64,000 nucleotides of DNA, taken from positions 85,259,129 through 85,323,128 of the forward strand of contig CM067369.1 of NCBI GenBank assembly GCA_034401795.1. Reading direction: 5' to 3'. Numbering within the stretch: position 1 is the first letter of the stretch; the number at the start of each line of letters is the position of its first letter. The position numbers and the translations under genes are program-made. Shown one piece after another: positions 43,346-55,550 of this stretch. This DNA comes from Chaetoderma sp. LZ-2023a (taxonomy: Eukaryota; Mollusca; Caudofoveata; Chaetodermatida; Chaetodermatidae). The notes under the pieces are model-generated. The model did not search any database. It saw only the letters and a program-made list of their open reading frames with translations, and had not been told where the DNA came from.

Positions 43346-44215
43346 CATGGTTCTATCCTGGGCCTTGTACTTTTCCGGCTATTTGTCAATGACCTAACAG
43401 ACTCTGTAAAGTCAACGGCGAAGCTCTTTGCAGACGACACCAAGCTCTTCCGCATACTCAATGATGAAAGTGACGGCAAACTCCTCCAAAATGACCTAAA
43501 CTCACTCGCTGCTTGGTCTAAAATATCGCTATAATGAGGTTCAACACTGAAAAATGTACCGTCCTACAAATCAGATCATCCATACATTTTTTGTACTCAC
43601 TCCACGGACATTACTTAAAAGAGGAAACAGAACAGAGAGACTTAGGCATTTTAGTTTCTAACACTCTGTAACCATCACCACATATTACAACCATAGTAAA
43701 CAAAGCCAAGCAGAAAATAGGAATGATCAAAAGATGCTTCAACAACAGATCACCAAATATAATCACAACATTATTCCACTCCATCATTAGACTTTCACTA
43801 GAATATGGATCTATAGTTTGGAATCCACATCTGGTCAAAGATAAACAGCCATTAGAAAAGGTGCAGAGACTGTGCTATAAACTGTACAACGAAATTCCTA
43901 CCACTAAGCTAGAGGACAGAAGAAGACGTACAGATCTCATTGATACCTACAAATACCTTAATGGATATTATGTCACAGATGCAACAACACTCTTCCAGCG
44001 ACCTCTAAGGGACCTCGAGGACATTCGTTCAAACCTTTTAAACAATGTTGCAACACAGATCTGGCTACAAATTTCTTTCCATCCAGAGTACTTGAGGACT
44101 GGAATAATCTACCAGAATCTGTCGTATGCGCACCTACTGTGGACGTCTTCAAAAGAAAACTGAGAGCTGTGCCCTTTGACAGCTAACCCACCAAGTATCC
44201 AAGTAAGTAAGTAAG
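43346..44215 (+). pseudogene. CR1-like LINE reverse transcriptase fragment (C-terminal part)
   Basis: Starts at ILGLVLFRLFVNDL (about 43352), continues to KLFADDTKLF with the catalytic aspartates (about 43421). It then runs, with a stop and a frameshift, into GILVSNTL, the thumb region and an uninterrupted 146-codon frame (43723-44163) with SIIRLSLEYGSIVWNPHL and LEKVQRL. It ends in AAGTAAGTAAGTA. It is 5'-truncated, as is typical of LINE insertions, and cannot be active. The family call rests on the FADD and 'RLSLEYGSIVW' context; CR1/L2/Rex types are not separated. Confidence 0.75.
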
Positions 44216-44500
44216 TATAATGTAATACTCTCATCCGCAGCAAGCCAGGTCAGTTGGGCGTGTCCTACCAGCCCCACATGCACATAAACAACTATCGTAA
44301 TAATGTAAACATACTGCTAAGTTGGGTATGTCCTACTTTTTAAGTAAGCTAATTATGTGAGTCAGCCTTACCAGCCCAACAGGTCACTATGTGAGTTCTT
44401 GCTGTATTTAAGTCCTATGTTTTAGTACCAGGTACCAGCCAACATATTGTATATATATCCACGCATATTAATCTGGAAGAATACACTGAACTGTATTTGT
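44216..44500. repeat. Repeat sharing TGGGCGTGTCCTACCA with 47840-48010
   Basis: TTGGGCGTGTCCTACCAGCC (44254), TTGGGTATGTCCTAC (44322) and TATATCCACGCATATTAATC (44454) match phrases at 47900-47970. It may be part of another unrecognised element. Confidence 0.45.
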
Positions 44501-44650
44501 AACTCATCATCATCATTATCATTTTACGAGGCATAAGCCATTGGCTTGTTATTGCCTCAGTGTTTTTGTTGTAGTATGGCCTGCTCGTCCAATTCAAAAG
44601 TTCTTTCTTGGATATCTAGTTTGTTCTTGAATGATTTGCCTGTTGTTGAT
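44501..44650 (-). repeat. CR1-like LINE 3' end fragment
   Basis: Reverse strand reads FKNKL-like coding, then QERTFELDEQ, a stop and the terminal TTATGCCTCGTAAAATGATAATGATGATG. Confidence 0.5.
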
Positions 44651-44690
44651 TAATTAATTCTCCTCGAAACTGATAGATTTGAGAGTTTAA

Positions 44691-44887
44691 CTCTTACCAC
44701 TCCGATGTCAAAATATTCTATCATTTGCTGTGTAAATAACAAAAAAGCTGGTGTACATTTCTAAACAGTTTGGTTGATGCTGTTGATGTTTATGACAGCA
44801 ACACCATCCACCAAATTTACCGAAAAAATAAACACCAGATCATCTTTTAATTAAAAATTTTAAATCCCGTTATCAGAGCAGCAGGGG
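44691..44887. mobile_element. C-family element, right end eroded
   Basis: CTCTTACCACTCCGATGTC after TTAA (44687-44690). Arms CAGTTTGGTTGATGCTGTTG and ACAGCAACACCATCCACC. The right end (ATCAGAGCAGCAGGGG before CTAA) is mutated. Confidence 0.65.
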
Positions 44888-45234
44888 CTAACACTGATTT
44901 GTGGAAATGCTGTGGTGCAGATGGGTGTTCCCAGCATCAGCTGCGGTGTGCTGCCTACACTCGTGGTTACACCCTGATGCTCCTAACATTTGTTTGCACG
45001 CTGACTTGTGGAGGCCGTGGTTGGTCTTATTGCTGTTGTTTTCATTTTCTGTGTTTGGCGCTATCCGAATATCCTTCTCTACATTAGTGTCTCTTCATGC
45101 TACCACAACATGCGGACGTGGAAGCAGAGACTTATCTACCGATAATTGAAATCACTACAGAACATGTTTTTGTCGATGCACAGACTACTCCAAGATAAGT
45201 TCACTGTATTGGAAGAATTTTGGTATGAATTTGT
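44888..45234. other. Gene-free stretch
   Basis: An 82-codon frame at 44901-45149 has a hydrophobic run but no family features and I do not support it as a gene. Confidence 0.35.
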
Positions 45235-47800
45235 GTTGGTCTGGTATACGTATGCTTGTTCAGTCGAATTCAAATGTTCTTTCTTTGAAGTAGATCTCTA
45301 GTTTGCTCTTGAATAATTCAAGTGTTGTTGCTCCGACTATTGTAGCTGGCAGTGAATCCCGCTGTGGTACCACTCTGTTAGCGAAAAAGTGCTTGTGAAT
45401 ATCTTTGTTGCTGCACTTTATGTTGAGCTTGAACCTATGCCCTCTGGTCTGTGTAATACTGGATGGCTCGAAAAAGTAGTCCTTATCAATATTATATAGA
45501 TCCCAGATGAGCTTGAATGTTTCAATTAAATCTCCTCGGAATCATCTATATTTTAGTGACATTAGATTTAGGGCTTCAAGTCATTCGATGTAGCTATACT
45601 CTTTGATTTGCGGGATGAGTTTTGTTGCTCGGCGTTGAACTCCTTCTAATAGCTGTGATTGCCTTTTCAATTTTGGCGACTATGCTGAGTTGCAGTATTC
45701 GAGAATAGGTCTCGCTAGAGATTTGTACAATAACGTGAAAGTAGATGGGTCAGTGTTGGTAAATGTTCTCTTGATTAGTCCTAATGTGCTGTTCGCCTTG
45801 GATCCCTATATGTATATCAAATGAAAGGTTGCTGTCAATATGCACTCTCAAGTTTTTTTCTACCTCTGACGTAGATAAGGATGTCCATTGGGCGTATCTG
45901 TCATATAGTATTTGGTTTGAGGGTTGTTTCTGCCAAAATGTATGACATGCGTTTTATATGTGTTGAAAGATAGTTGCCATATCTGTGACCACTTACATAC
46001 TTTGTCTATGTTACCCTGAATCTTACTGGTAGCTGGGTTGCCATATATCTTCGTGTCATCTGCAAATATTTTGCAGTGGCAGGTTAGTCCATCAGGTAGG
46101 TCATTAATATATATATCAGAAAATGTATAGGTCCCAGGACGCTTCCTTGTGGCACGCCGCTGGTCACCTCAATCCAGTCTGATGTTGTGTCATTGATGCT
46201 TACTCTCTGGCTTCTGTTACATAGGTAGTTTCCTATCCATCTTACTAAGTTGTCGCCAATACCATAGCTTCTCAGTTTTGTTGGGAGTCGTTTGTGTGGT
46301 ACAGTTTTGAATGCTTTTGAGAAGTCTAAGTATACTGCATCGACAGGTTCACTTGAGTCAAGTTTGGCTGTTATATCTTCGAGGTGTTCTAGTTGTTGAT
46401 TTTACATGATCTATTATGTCTGAATCCGTGCTGGCATTTGGTAAATAGATTAGCTGTTTCCAGAAAATTTACAATGCTATCTCGTATAAAAGACTCTAGG
46501 ACCTTACATAATGTAGAGGTGAGACTGATTGGTCTGTAGTTGCTTGGGTCATTTTTGGAACCTTTTTTGTGTATGCAGCATACATTTGCCATTTTCCAGA
46601 TGTCAGATAATATGCCTTCTTCCAGAGACTTGTTAAAGATTGTGCATAGTGGTGTACTAATTTCTTTGCCCGTTTCCTTTAATAATCTCACTGGTATTTC
46701 ATCCATTGCTTTTATTGGGGTTGAGTCCTTTCTATTTATTTTCGGTGTCAATAGGTGTTATTATTATGCCTTTTAGTACAATACCATTGCTTCTGGGGCT
46801 AATGATTGGTGTAGAATGAAGATTTTTTTGAAGTGAACATACTTGAGAAGAATTTGTTAAGAATGTTGGCTTTTTCTTTATCATCTATAGTGCCTTTAGC
46901 TGGGTTACGTAGCTTGCTAATTGATTCACGTAGAACTGTTTTACTCTTGACATAGTTCCAAAAAGCTTTGGGATTTCTCTTGCTTTCACTTGCTACTTTA
47001 CGTTCAAATGTATGTTTTGATTTTCTGATGATGCTGTCGCCTTGTTTCTAGCAATTTTATAAAGGGCATAATCTGTGGTTTTCTTTGTTTCATTGTATCT
47101 TTTGTATGCCCGATTTTTGCTATTTAGTGATTCTGTTGTGGTATGGTCAAGCCAGAGGTGCTGTTTCTTACCATGTTTTTTTGGTGAAGGGATATACTGC
47201 TCTTTACTGATCAATGTTTTGTGTAGGAGGTTCCAAGCTTCTGATGCATTAAGTTCGTGCAGATGATTCCAGTCAGTCGTTCCTAAGTCTTTTCTCATTT
47301 CCGTATACCATCCTCTATTCAACAGTAGCTTTGGCGTAGCTGTTTGTTTGCTTGTGCTTAAGATGTCAGGATGTAGTGATATTTGTAGAACATCATGATC
47401 ATTTTTTCCTAGTGGAGGTAGGTGGGTTATTTCGTGGACGATGCTTTGGTTGTTTGTTAAAACTAGATCCAAAATATTTGAAGTCTGATTTATTCTATGT
47501 TGTGTCGCATTAGTAACTAGTTGCTGTAGAAAAATATCATTCTAGTTTTAAGAAATGCATCCTCGTCTTCATTTGAAGAAACTCCAGTGCACCAGTTAAT
47601 TGATGGGAATTTGAAATCTCCTACTATAAGAATGTGGTCGGCATTTGCTGTATCAACTTTGTTTAGTAGATTTACGAGTTTGTTATTGTTTGGGCCGTCC
47701 GAGTTGGGACTTCTGTAGATACAACCAACAAGAAGTTGTTCCCTTTGTTGTGTCATCCATGTACTCCACACCGATTCCTGTAACTGTTATAGCACACACG
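45235..47800 (-). pseudogene. CR1-like LINE: endonuclease, reverse transcriptase, broken
   Basis: From 47800 leftward: the APE-type endonuclease C-terminal half (VGCIYRSPNSDG, HILIVGDFKFPSINW; later MDLVLTN and GKNDHDVLQI), a linker of ~150 codons (47472-46993), RT fingers (VCCIHKKGSKNDPSNYRPIS, 46389-46751), RT palm (GVPQGSVLGPI-like near 46145, KIFADDTKIYG near 46068), and a C-terminal segment ending near 45240 (KDYFFEPSSITQTRGHRFKL, TTLELFKSKL). Frames change several times and stops occur, so it is dead. It is 5'-truncated in the endonuclease at a CA/C-rich tract. By order of domains this is a CR1/Jockey-group LINE. Confidence 0.85.
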
Positions 47801-47840
47801 CACACACACACCCCCCCCCCCCACACACCCCCACCCCCAG
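47795..47840. repeat. (CA)n / C-tract microsatellite
   Basis: CACACACGCACACACACACC then CCCCCCCCCCCACACACCCC. Confidence 0.9.
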
Positions 47841-48014
47841 TAAATTGACAAGGAGGATTGGTCCTACCAATCACGAAACGTATTAATAATACATATTGTA
47901 TATATCTCCACACATATTAATCCAGGACATGTGGGCGTGTCCTACCATCCATATGAGGCTACATGTGCACTTATAAGGTGGGTCTATTCTATCATTCAAT
48001 CACGCATCTAAGGA
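47841..48014. repeat. Dispersed repeat shared with 43185-43240 and 44254-44470
   Basis: TTGACAAGGAGGATTGGTCC, CACACATATTAATCCAGGAC and GGGCGTGTCCTACCATCC. It lies between the LINE and the truncated gypsy copy. Confidence 0.45.
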
Positions 48015-49095
48015 GGGTCAGGTTTTCCACCCACACCATGACTTTGAAAAACACATCACCAATCTTCGCAAAGATTTTGATCGTTTTCTCTTACATAATC
48101 TGAAGCTTAAACTAAAGAAATGCAACCTTCTACGAAAGGAACTCAATTTCCTGGGTAGATTGGTCAGCGAGACTGGTATTGCCATTAAAACAGGCAGTAT
48201 TAATTGCATGCTCACCTGGACTTTTCCCACGAATAGGAAACAGTTGGAAGCCATCTTGCGGTATGCATATTATAACAGGGAGCATATACGAGGATTTGCA
48301 GGTATTTCTGCTCCATTATATGCTCTCACTAGTCCCAAAATAGAGTTTGTCTGGTCACCGAAACATACACAGTCCTTCGAGAATGACGAAAGAGCTCTAT
48401 CAGATCCTACAGTCCTGGGGTATCTAAGATCAGAAGGATTGTTCATTCTCGGCACTGATGCATCCGGAACTGCTATAGGGGCAGAGTTGTCTCAGCTCCA
48501 AGATGGTAAGGATGTTCTCTTGGGGTTTTCTAGCAAAATTCTTACTCCGGCTCAGCGGAGGTACTGCGCCACCCGAAAGGAGTTGCTTGCTATTGTCTGT
48601 TTTACCAGACAATATAGGATCTATCTTCTGGGGAGAGCCTTCGTTGTCAGGACAGACCATAGCAGTTTAGCTTGGCTTCTCCGTTTCAAAGCAATAGAGG
48701 GGCAACTGGCTCGTTGGCTCTAGGAACTTTCTCATTTCGATGTGACTATACAACACCGTACTGGTGGGAAACACTCAAATGCAGATGGTCTGTCGAGAAT
48801 ACCATCCACTGAGTCAGAGTGTGACTGTTACAATGCTAGACAGACCTTGGAGTCATTACCATGTGGTGGTGGTAAATATTGCTCCCGGTTACATAATCAA
48901 TGGAGCCGGTTTAACATAGACGGTGGCGATGTAGTGCAGTTGGTTGTTCGTGAAATCCTTTCTGTTGTTGTGGGTGTCAATGATATACCTAGCAGTTCAG
49001 ATGCTATGAGGACCACTGGGTGCCAACCCTCTAATTGGTTAAATTCTTACACGCAGGAGCAGATTAGAGCACTCAAGTTGAAGACCCTGACTTGA
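48015..49095 (+). pseudogene. Ty3/gypsy RT C-terminus and RNase H
   Basis: Opens abruptly inside the polymerase thumb (VFHPHHDFEKHITNLRKDF, then KKCNLLRKELNFLGRLVSE), so the catalytic YXDD region is missing. RNase H follows with FILGTDASGTAIGAEL (D), ATRKELLAIVCF (E), FVVRTDHSSLAWL (D) and, after one in-frame stop at 48721-48723, VTIQHRTGGKHSNADGLSR. That last segment is typical of gypsy RNase H to connection. The frame then runs to 49095 without further recognisable motifs. Confidence 0.85.
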
Positions 49096-50719
49096 ATTTG
49101 TTAATCACTTGGAAAGAGTCTGATCACATACCTTCTGACTCAGAGCTATATCTATCTAGCCCTGCAGTTAAAGTCTGGTGGTTGTCACACAGCAAACTCA
49201 GTATAGAGCATGGGGTTCTGTATTACATTTGGGAGTCTGTTGATCAGCCATGGAAACTCCTGTTAGTTCCAAAATCTCTTCAAAAGGAGGTTTTAGGGAA
49301 TTGTCATGATCCTAAATCAGCTGGACATATGGGTCAGCAAAAGACCTTGGCAAGGCTTAGGCACCGGTTGGTATGGTATGGCTGTTCCAAAGAGTGCAAA
49401 CAATGTGAAGTCCTGCAGTGCATGTAGCCTTAATGCAAAAGCAAATCTCAAAGACAAAGCATCTCAAGGACAATTCCATGCTGCTTACCCATTAGACTGT
49501 GTTCATTTGGACTTTTTAGGGCCTTTCTTAGAATCTGGAGCTGGAAACCGTTACATACTCATGATTGTTGATCAGTTCACCAAATGAGTAGAATGTTTTG
49601 CAATAGCTCATCAGGGTGCTGAATTAATTGCCAAAGTATTGGCCGAATGTTCATTGCCATGCTTGGTTGTCCAATACAGGTGCATACCGACCAAGGTCAT
49701 AATTTTGATGGTAAATTGTTCCATAGCTTATGTCGTGTATTGGAAATTGCTAAAACCTGGATGACTCCATACCACCCATCTGCGAATGGACAAGTAGAGC
49801 GTTTCAACCGCACCATTCTACAAATGATGAGGTGTTATCTTGAAGATACTTATCATCAGAATGACTGGGACAAACACCCCCATTTCTTGGCTGCCGCCAT
49901 GCACGCTACCATTGATAGGCAAACCGGCTTTACGGCCAATACACTTATGTTGGGAAGAGAAATTTGCACTCAATCAACATTATGATCGGTACAGGTTCTC
50001 AAAACCCACCATTCCCGTCCTATGGCAACTATGTGCACGAATTAGAGGAATACATGAAGTGTGCCCGTGAAATAGCATAACAGAATTTGGGAGTGTCCCA
50101 GAAACACCAAAAACGTGAGTTTAACCTGAGATTGAGCTATCGTTCATACCATGTTGGCGATGTTATCTATCTGGCAAACTCTGCAACAAGCTCATTCCTC
50201 CATGGACTGGTCCATTTCTTGTTACTGAGTGTTTGTCATATGTTGTATACCGCATCAGAGGAAGACAGCATGAGGTAGTAGTCCATAACGAGCAGTTGAA
50301 ACCCTATCATGACAGAGAGCTCCCCATTTGGTTACAACGAATGCGGAATTCTCTCCTCTCCATAACTGTAGAAATTGGTGTTCCTGATGATTCTCTAATC
50401 GCTTCTAATTCTCAATCAGTCTCTAGTCGTGAGAATGAAGTGGATGTATCTGGACTATCCGATCAGGAAGATACATTCTTAACAGATTTAGGAGAACTTG
50501 AAGACATAGTTCTGTATGGAGAAGGATCTAGATGACAGTTTAGCGTATCGTGAGGAGAATTATGATGAATTTGAAGAATCTATTCTTTATGGTGAGGCTG
50601 ATCCTGATGATATTATTCAGGGCGGATTAGAGAATGGAGAAGACCAATTGGTAATTGGGCTACCAGGAAGACGACATAGGCGTCCTCCTGGGAGATTCCA
50701 AGATTACCAATTATATTGA
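49092..50719 (+). pseudogene. Ty3/gypsy integrase and C-terminal tail, frameshifted
   Basis: HHCC zinc-binding region: GHMGQQKTLARLRHRL with downstream CKQC/CSAC pairs. Catalytic core: VHLDFLGPF (first D, about 49505), a stop at 49585-49587, VHTDQGHNF (second D, about 49685) and ANGQVERFNRTI (E, about 49795). After more shifts a C-terminal domain (VVYRIRGRQHEVVVHNEQLKPY) and an acidic tail end with RRHRRPPGRFQDYQLY at 50719, followed by a purine run GAGGGGGAT that could be the polypurine tract. At least four frame changes, so it is inactive. Confidence 0.85.
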
Positions 50720-51060
50720 GGGGGATAACTGCTTTGTATAAAATGTACATAGTTATTGCTATATGCTTAGGATTTCCAGTTTCCTTGCGGCTCGGTTACA
50801 CAGGCCCAGGGTAATCACAATTCATACATAGACCCAGGTTTAAATATTATTCAATTACCTTCCCACGGCTCGGTTACACAGGCCCTGGAAGCACGTTTAC
50901 TCAAAACTTTTAAGAAGCTTCCTTGCGGCTCGGTTACACAGGCCCATTGTAATTATTAATCATACATAGACCCAGGTTTAAATATTATTGAATGACCTTC
51001 CCGGGGCTTGGTTACACAGGCCCTGGAAGCAATTTTGCTCTAAACTTTCCAGTCTCAATG
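50720..51060. repeat. 138-bp tandem duplication with CTCGGTTACACAGGCCC motif, possible gypsy LTR segment
   Basis: The GGCTCGGTTACACAGGCCC motif occurs four times (about 50789, 50867, 50927, 51004). The two ~138-bp halves (50775-50912, 50913-51050) each contain the motif twice plus ACATAGACCCAGGTTTAAAT. The position, just past the putative polypurine tract, fits the 3' LTR, but no second LTR is available for comparison. Confidence 0.6.
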
Positions 51061-52300
51061 CTCAAGTCACTTGTTCAGACAAACTCTTCATCTGGTCCCT
51101 CCCTTGACAACCCTTTCATAGCCTATACAGTTATAGAAAATGGTGGCTATACCAAAACACTACCGAGTTAGCGATTTTGCATGTTTATATATAGGTACAA
51201 GTTATACATGTATATACGTTTCTTACTTTTGGCTATTGTACATTATTCATACAGGTTTTAAAAGAAAAAATTAAAAAAAGCCAATGGTTTGCTTTAATTA
51301 TTGGATGGTCGTTGTTGTCTTTCTCATGGGGATGTGGGACCCTAGCATTTGAAAATGCTGGTTGTGAAATGCGTTGTTTTCCCATTTCTCCCGGGGACTC
51401 ATGTGAATATATTGATATACTAACATTAGTGTTTTGAAATGATAATATTTAAATAACGTGTAGCTTTATCTGTTGTGTTTTTTTGCTTGATGCTTTGCCT
51501 GTGTATTTTCCATATAGGTACACATGTAGTATGTCTTTAATTATGTATATATCTCGGCATTATCCATGTTATTTTGCGCCTTTCTGCTTTGACAATATAT
51601 TCTGACAAGTCTCCATTTTTATGGGCTTATTGTTTTTCCATTTTCTTTGAGTGTAACTGACTCTTGAGGTTTGGCTGCACTGGCCCTTGAGTAACGTTGC
51701 ATTCTGCTCCACTTTACACTAATCTGTCGGCTCATTCACGCTTGGTGTGCATTTATACCTTGCGGCTTGGCAGCACTGGTCCAAGTGATACTGCACATGT
51801 CCTTGGTTCCGCATGTGTGTTTACTATTTAGTTGTCATCTGCTCACTAAAGGTCAAAGGCAATTTTATCTGTATATCCATTTAAAGTCAAAACAGGTTTC
51901 ATATCCAGATCGTGAAGTAGTCATCATTTGACTATTAGTTCTTCCTGTTCTTTCTGTTAAGGCCTATGTCTTCTCAAACCGCAACCCTCTAGTGTCTCAA
52001 AATTATAAGAGTCATTGTAAGAGTTTCTGGTATACCCAGGCCTAAAAATATGACGGTGATGAATCTGGTGCTCCTAGAAAAAGAGGCACTGCCATACATT
52101 AGCATGGCAGTCGTTAGTTCCGTACTTTGCCAGAGATTGCCGAGTCACCTGTAGACAGTCGGTTATCTGGCAACAGGACGCCCACTGGCAGACGAATCCT
52201 GGACGGCAAGCAGTGCAGAGTAACTTCCCTCACTTCTGGCCAGCTCGCCTCATCACAGCTAAAGGTGCCATTTATTACTAGTCAATTAGCAATTACCTGA
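51061..52300. other. Gene-free; diverged echoes of the 50.8-kb motif
   Basis: GAGGTTTGGCTGCACTGGCCC (51673) and CTTGCGGCTTGGCAGCACTGG (51759) look like distant variants of the motif above. Otherwise unassigned. Confidence 0.4.
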
Positions 52301-53625
<1,325 letters not shown>

Positions 53626-53813
53626 TTAGCAGGAAGGTGGAAGAGCTGAATGGATTTTGTAAGCCAGCTATACCAAATGATGACATCTACTTTGCCATCT
53701 GGAATGTGAATTTTGAGTGGGCAAAATCTACCATTAAGGCCATGTTAAATCACTATAATGAACAACTTGGTAGTATTAGAACTGAAGTAGTCCTCACACA
53801 GGCAATGCCACAT
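53626..53813 (+). pseudogene. 188-bp exact copy of part of the PLE ORF1
   Basis: 53626-53813 reads identically to 55714-55901 at every base I compared, from TTAGCAGGAAGGTGG to CAGGCAATGCCACAT. It encodes the KVEELNGFCKPAIPNDD region. The flanks do not match ORF1 on either side. It joins direct repeat copy 1 on the left and a C-rich, then G-rich, simple-sequence block on the right. Confidence 0.9.
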
Positions 53814-54770
53814 CCCTCCCGCTACTCTGCCTTCCCACTGCCCGTCTGTCCATCTCGAACTCCCACCCCTGCACCTTCCCCAGCCGATCCCCGCTCTATC
53901 CTTCTCTCCTACCCATCCATCATCCGGCCTCTCATCCATCCTTGGGGGTGGGGCGGGGGGGGGGGGGGGGGTAATGTGAATGGTGTGTGCGTGCGTGCGT
54001 ACATGCGTGCGTGCGTGCGTGTATACTTGTGCCTACGTGTGTACATGTGTGTGCGTGCGTACATGCGTGCGTGTGTAAATGTGGGTACGTGCATGCGTGC
54101 GCGTGTACGTGTGTGTATGTGTGTGTACGTGTGTGTGTGAGAGCGTGCGTGTGGGTGGATGGATGGATGGATGGTCCTCCCCCTCTATCCAGCCATGCCC
54201 ACTCTATTCTTCCTTCCTTCCCATCCCTCATTCCATCTCCACATCGGGATGGATGGATGGATCTTTCCCATCCCTCCTTCCCTCCCTTCCATGGATGGAT
54301 GGATGAATGGATGGATGGTTTGATGTATGGGTGGGTGGATGGTGGGATGGATGGATCCTTCCCATCAATCATCCCCAATCCCCTTCCTTCCATGGGTGTG
54401 TGGGATGGATGGATGGATGGATGGATGGATGGATGGTTGGTTGGTTGGTTGGTTGGTTGGTTGGTTGGTTGGTTGGTTGGTTGGTTGGTTGGTTGGATGG
54501 ATGGATGGATGGATGGTTGGTTGGTTGGATGGATGGATGGATGGATGGATGGATCCTTCCTCCCTCTCTCCGACTAAGCTCTATCCTTCCTTTATGCCCG
54601 TCCCCATCCCACCTCCCCATCCTTCCCGCCTCCCCATCCTTCCATGGATGGATGGGGGGCGTGGGATGGATGGGTGGATGGATGGATGGTTGGATGGATG
54701 GATGGATGGATCTGTCCATCTGCCTTGCCAGCCATCCGGCTCTCTGTGTGTCCGTCCAGCCACTCACTCA
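53814..54770. repeat. Simple-sequence block: G-tract, (GTGC/GTAC)n, (GGAT)n, (GGTT)n
   Basis: C-rich DNA to 53940, a ~17-base G-tract near 53955, GTGCGTGCGTAC runs to 54155, then interleaved GGATGGAT and GGTTGGTT blocks with CCTTCC spacers. (GGTT)n is purest at 54432-54497. Long open frames in several phases (53987-54577, 54307-54816, 54369-54767 minus) arise because 4-bp repeats can be open in many frames. None is a gene. Confidence 0.9.
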
Positions 54771-55550
54771 CATAAAATTAAGGGAGCTGAATACTACTTT
54801 CTTTCTACATGTATGAATAAAGTTTAATTATAAACACTGCAGTGGCCTTTCCGGTGTGGCGAACAAAATTCTATAAAATGACAAAATATGTCCTCCAAAC
54901 TTGATTAATTTTTTCGGCATCAAATGATCAAAAGGAATCAAAAGGCAAAATTGAGTGTCCCAACAAAAGCATATAACACCTTTGAATGATCGATTCATGA
55001 TCTCGTGAAGGAAACACTACTCAGTTATCAATCCAATTCGGAAGAGTAAAATTTCACTAATCTGTGTGGAGTGAAACCAGTCCACTAATCATTGGCTTTA
55101 TTAATGATGTTTGTGATAAACCCGAATCAAAGGAAATTCAAACCTTGCACAAAGTTCAATTGTTCAAATTAAACCATAGAGTAGTTTTTCAAAGGAGATT
55201 GAGTAATTCAGTAAACGTATATAAAGCTGTCTATACTGAAGGACTGACAGATTTGTCATACAGGCTACTGATGAAGCACATCCATGTGAAATGCATTTAG
55301 CCAATTGACGGTGTCCATAATTACTGTGAGTAACTTATAATATTGCGTATTGTATTGTTGTATTGTTAACCCTTGCATATTACATGTTAATCCTATAATT
55401 TGTCTTTCAGGTGTAAGTAATATACTGGTTCAATTTGTAGTTGATGTGAATGAATTTGTGTGCTTGAATTTGAGTTTGCCTGATCGAATCGTTCTTACCT
55501 GCTCAACTGCCTGTCTGATTGCTAGTTAGATTGAACGATTGTCTGTCTGA
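54771..55550 (+). other. Presumed PLE 5' leader with intron-like segment
   Basis: No PLE motif. At 55326-55410 a GTGAGT donor and a TTTGTCTTTCAG acceptor bound 85 nt, directly upstream of ORF1. A 78-codon frame at 55064-55300 ends before the donor and shows no family features. Whether this is element leader or flanking DNA is unknown. Confidence 0.35.

Noticed and set aside
44899-45149. Cysteine-rich or hydrophobic 60-80-codon frames resembling a secreted peptide
   Set aside because: Two overlapping frames look equally open, with no signal-peptide cleavage context and no repeat elsewhere in the window.
53814-54816. Several long open frames (up to ~196 codons) rich in Gly/Trp/Met/Asp or Pro/Ser/Ile/His
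   Set aside because: They are translations of GGAT, GGTT and GTGC tetranucleotide repeats, open in several frames and both strands at once.
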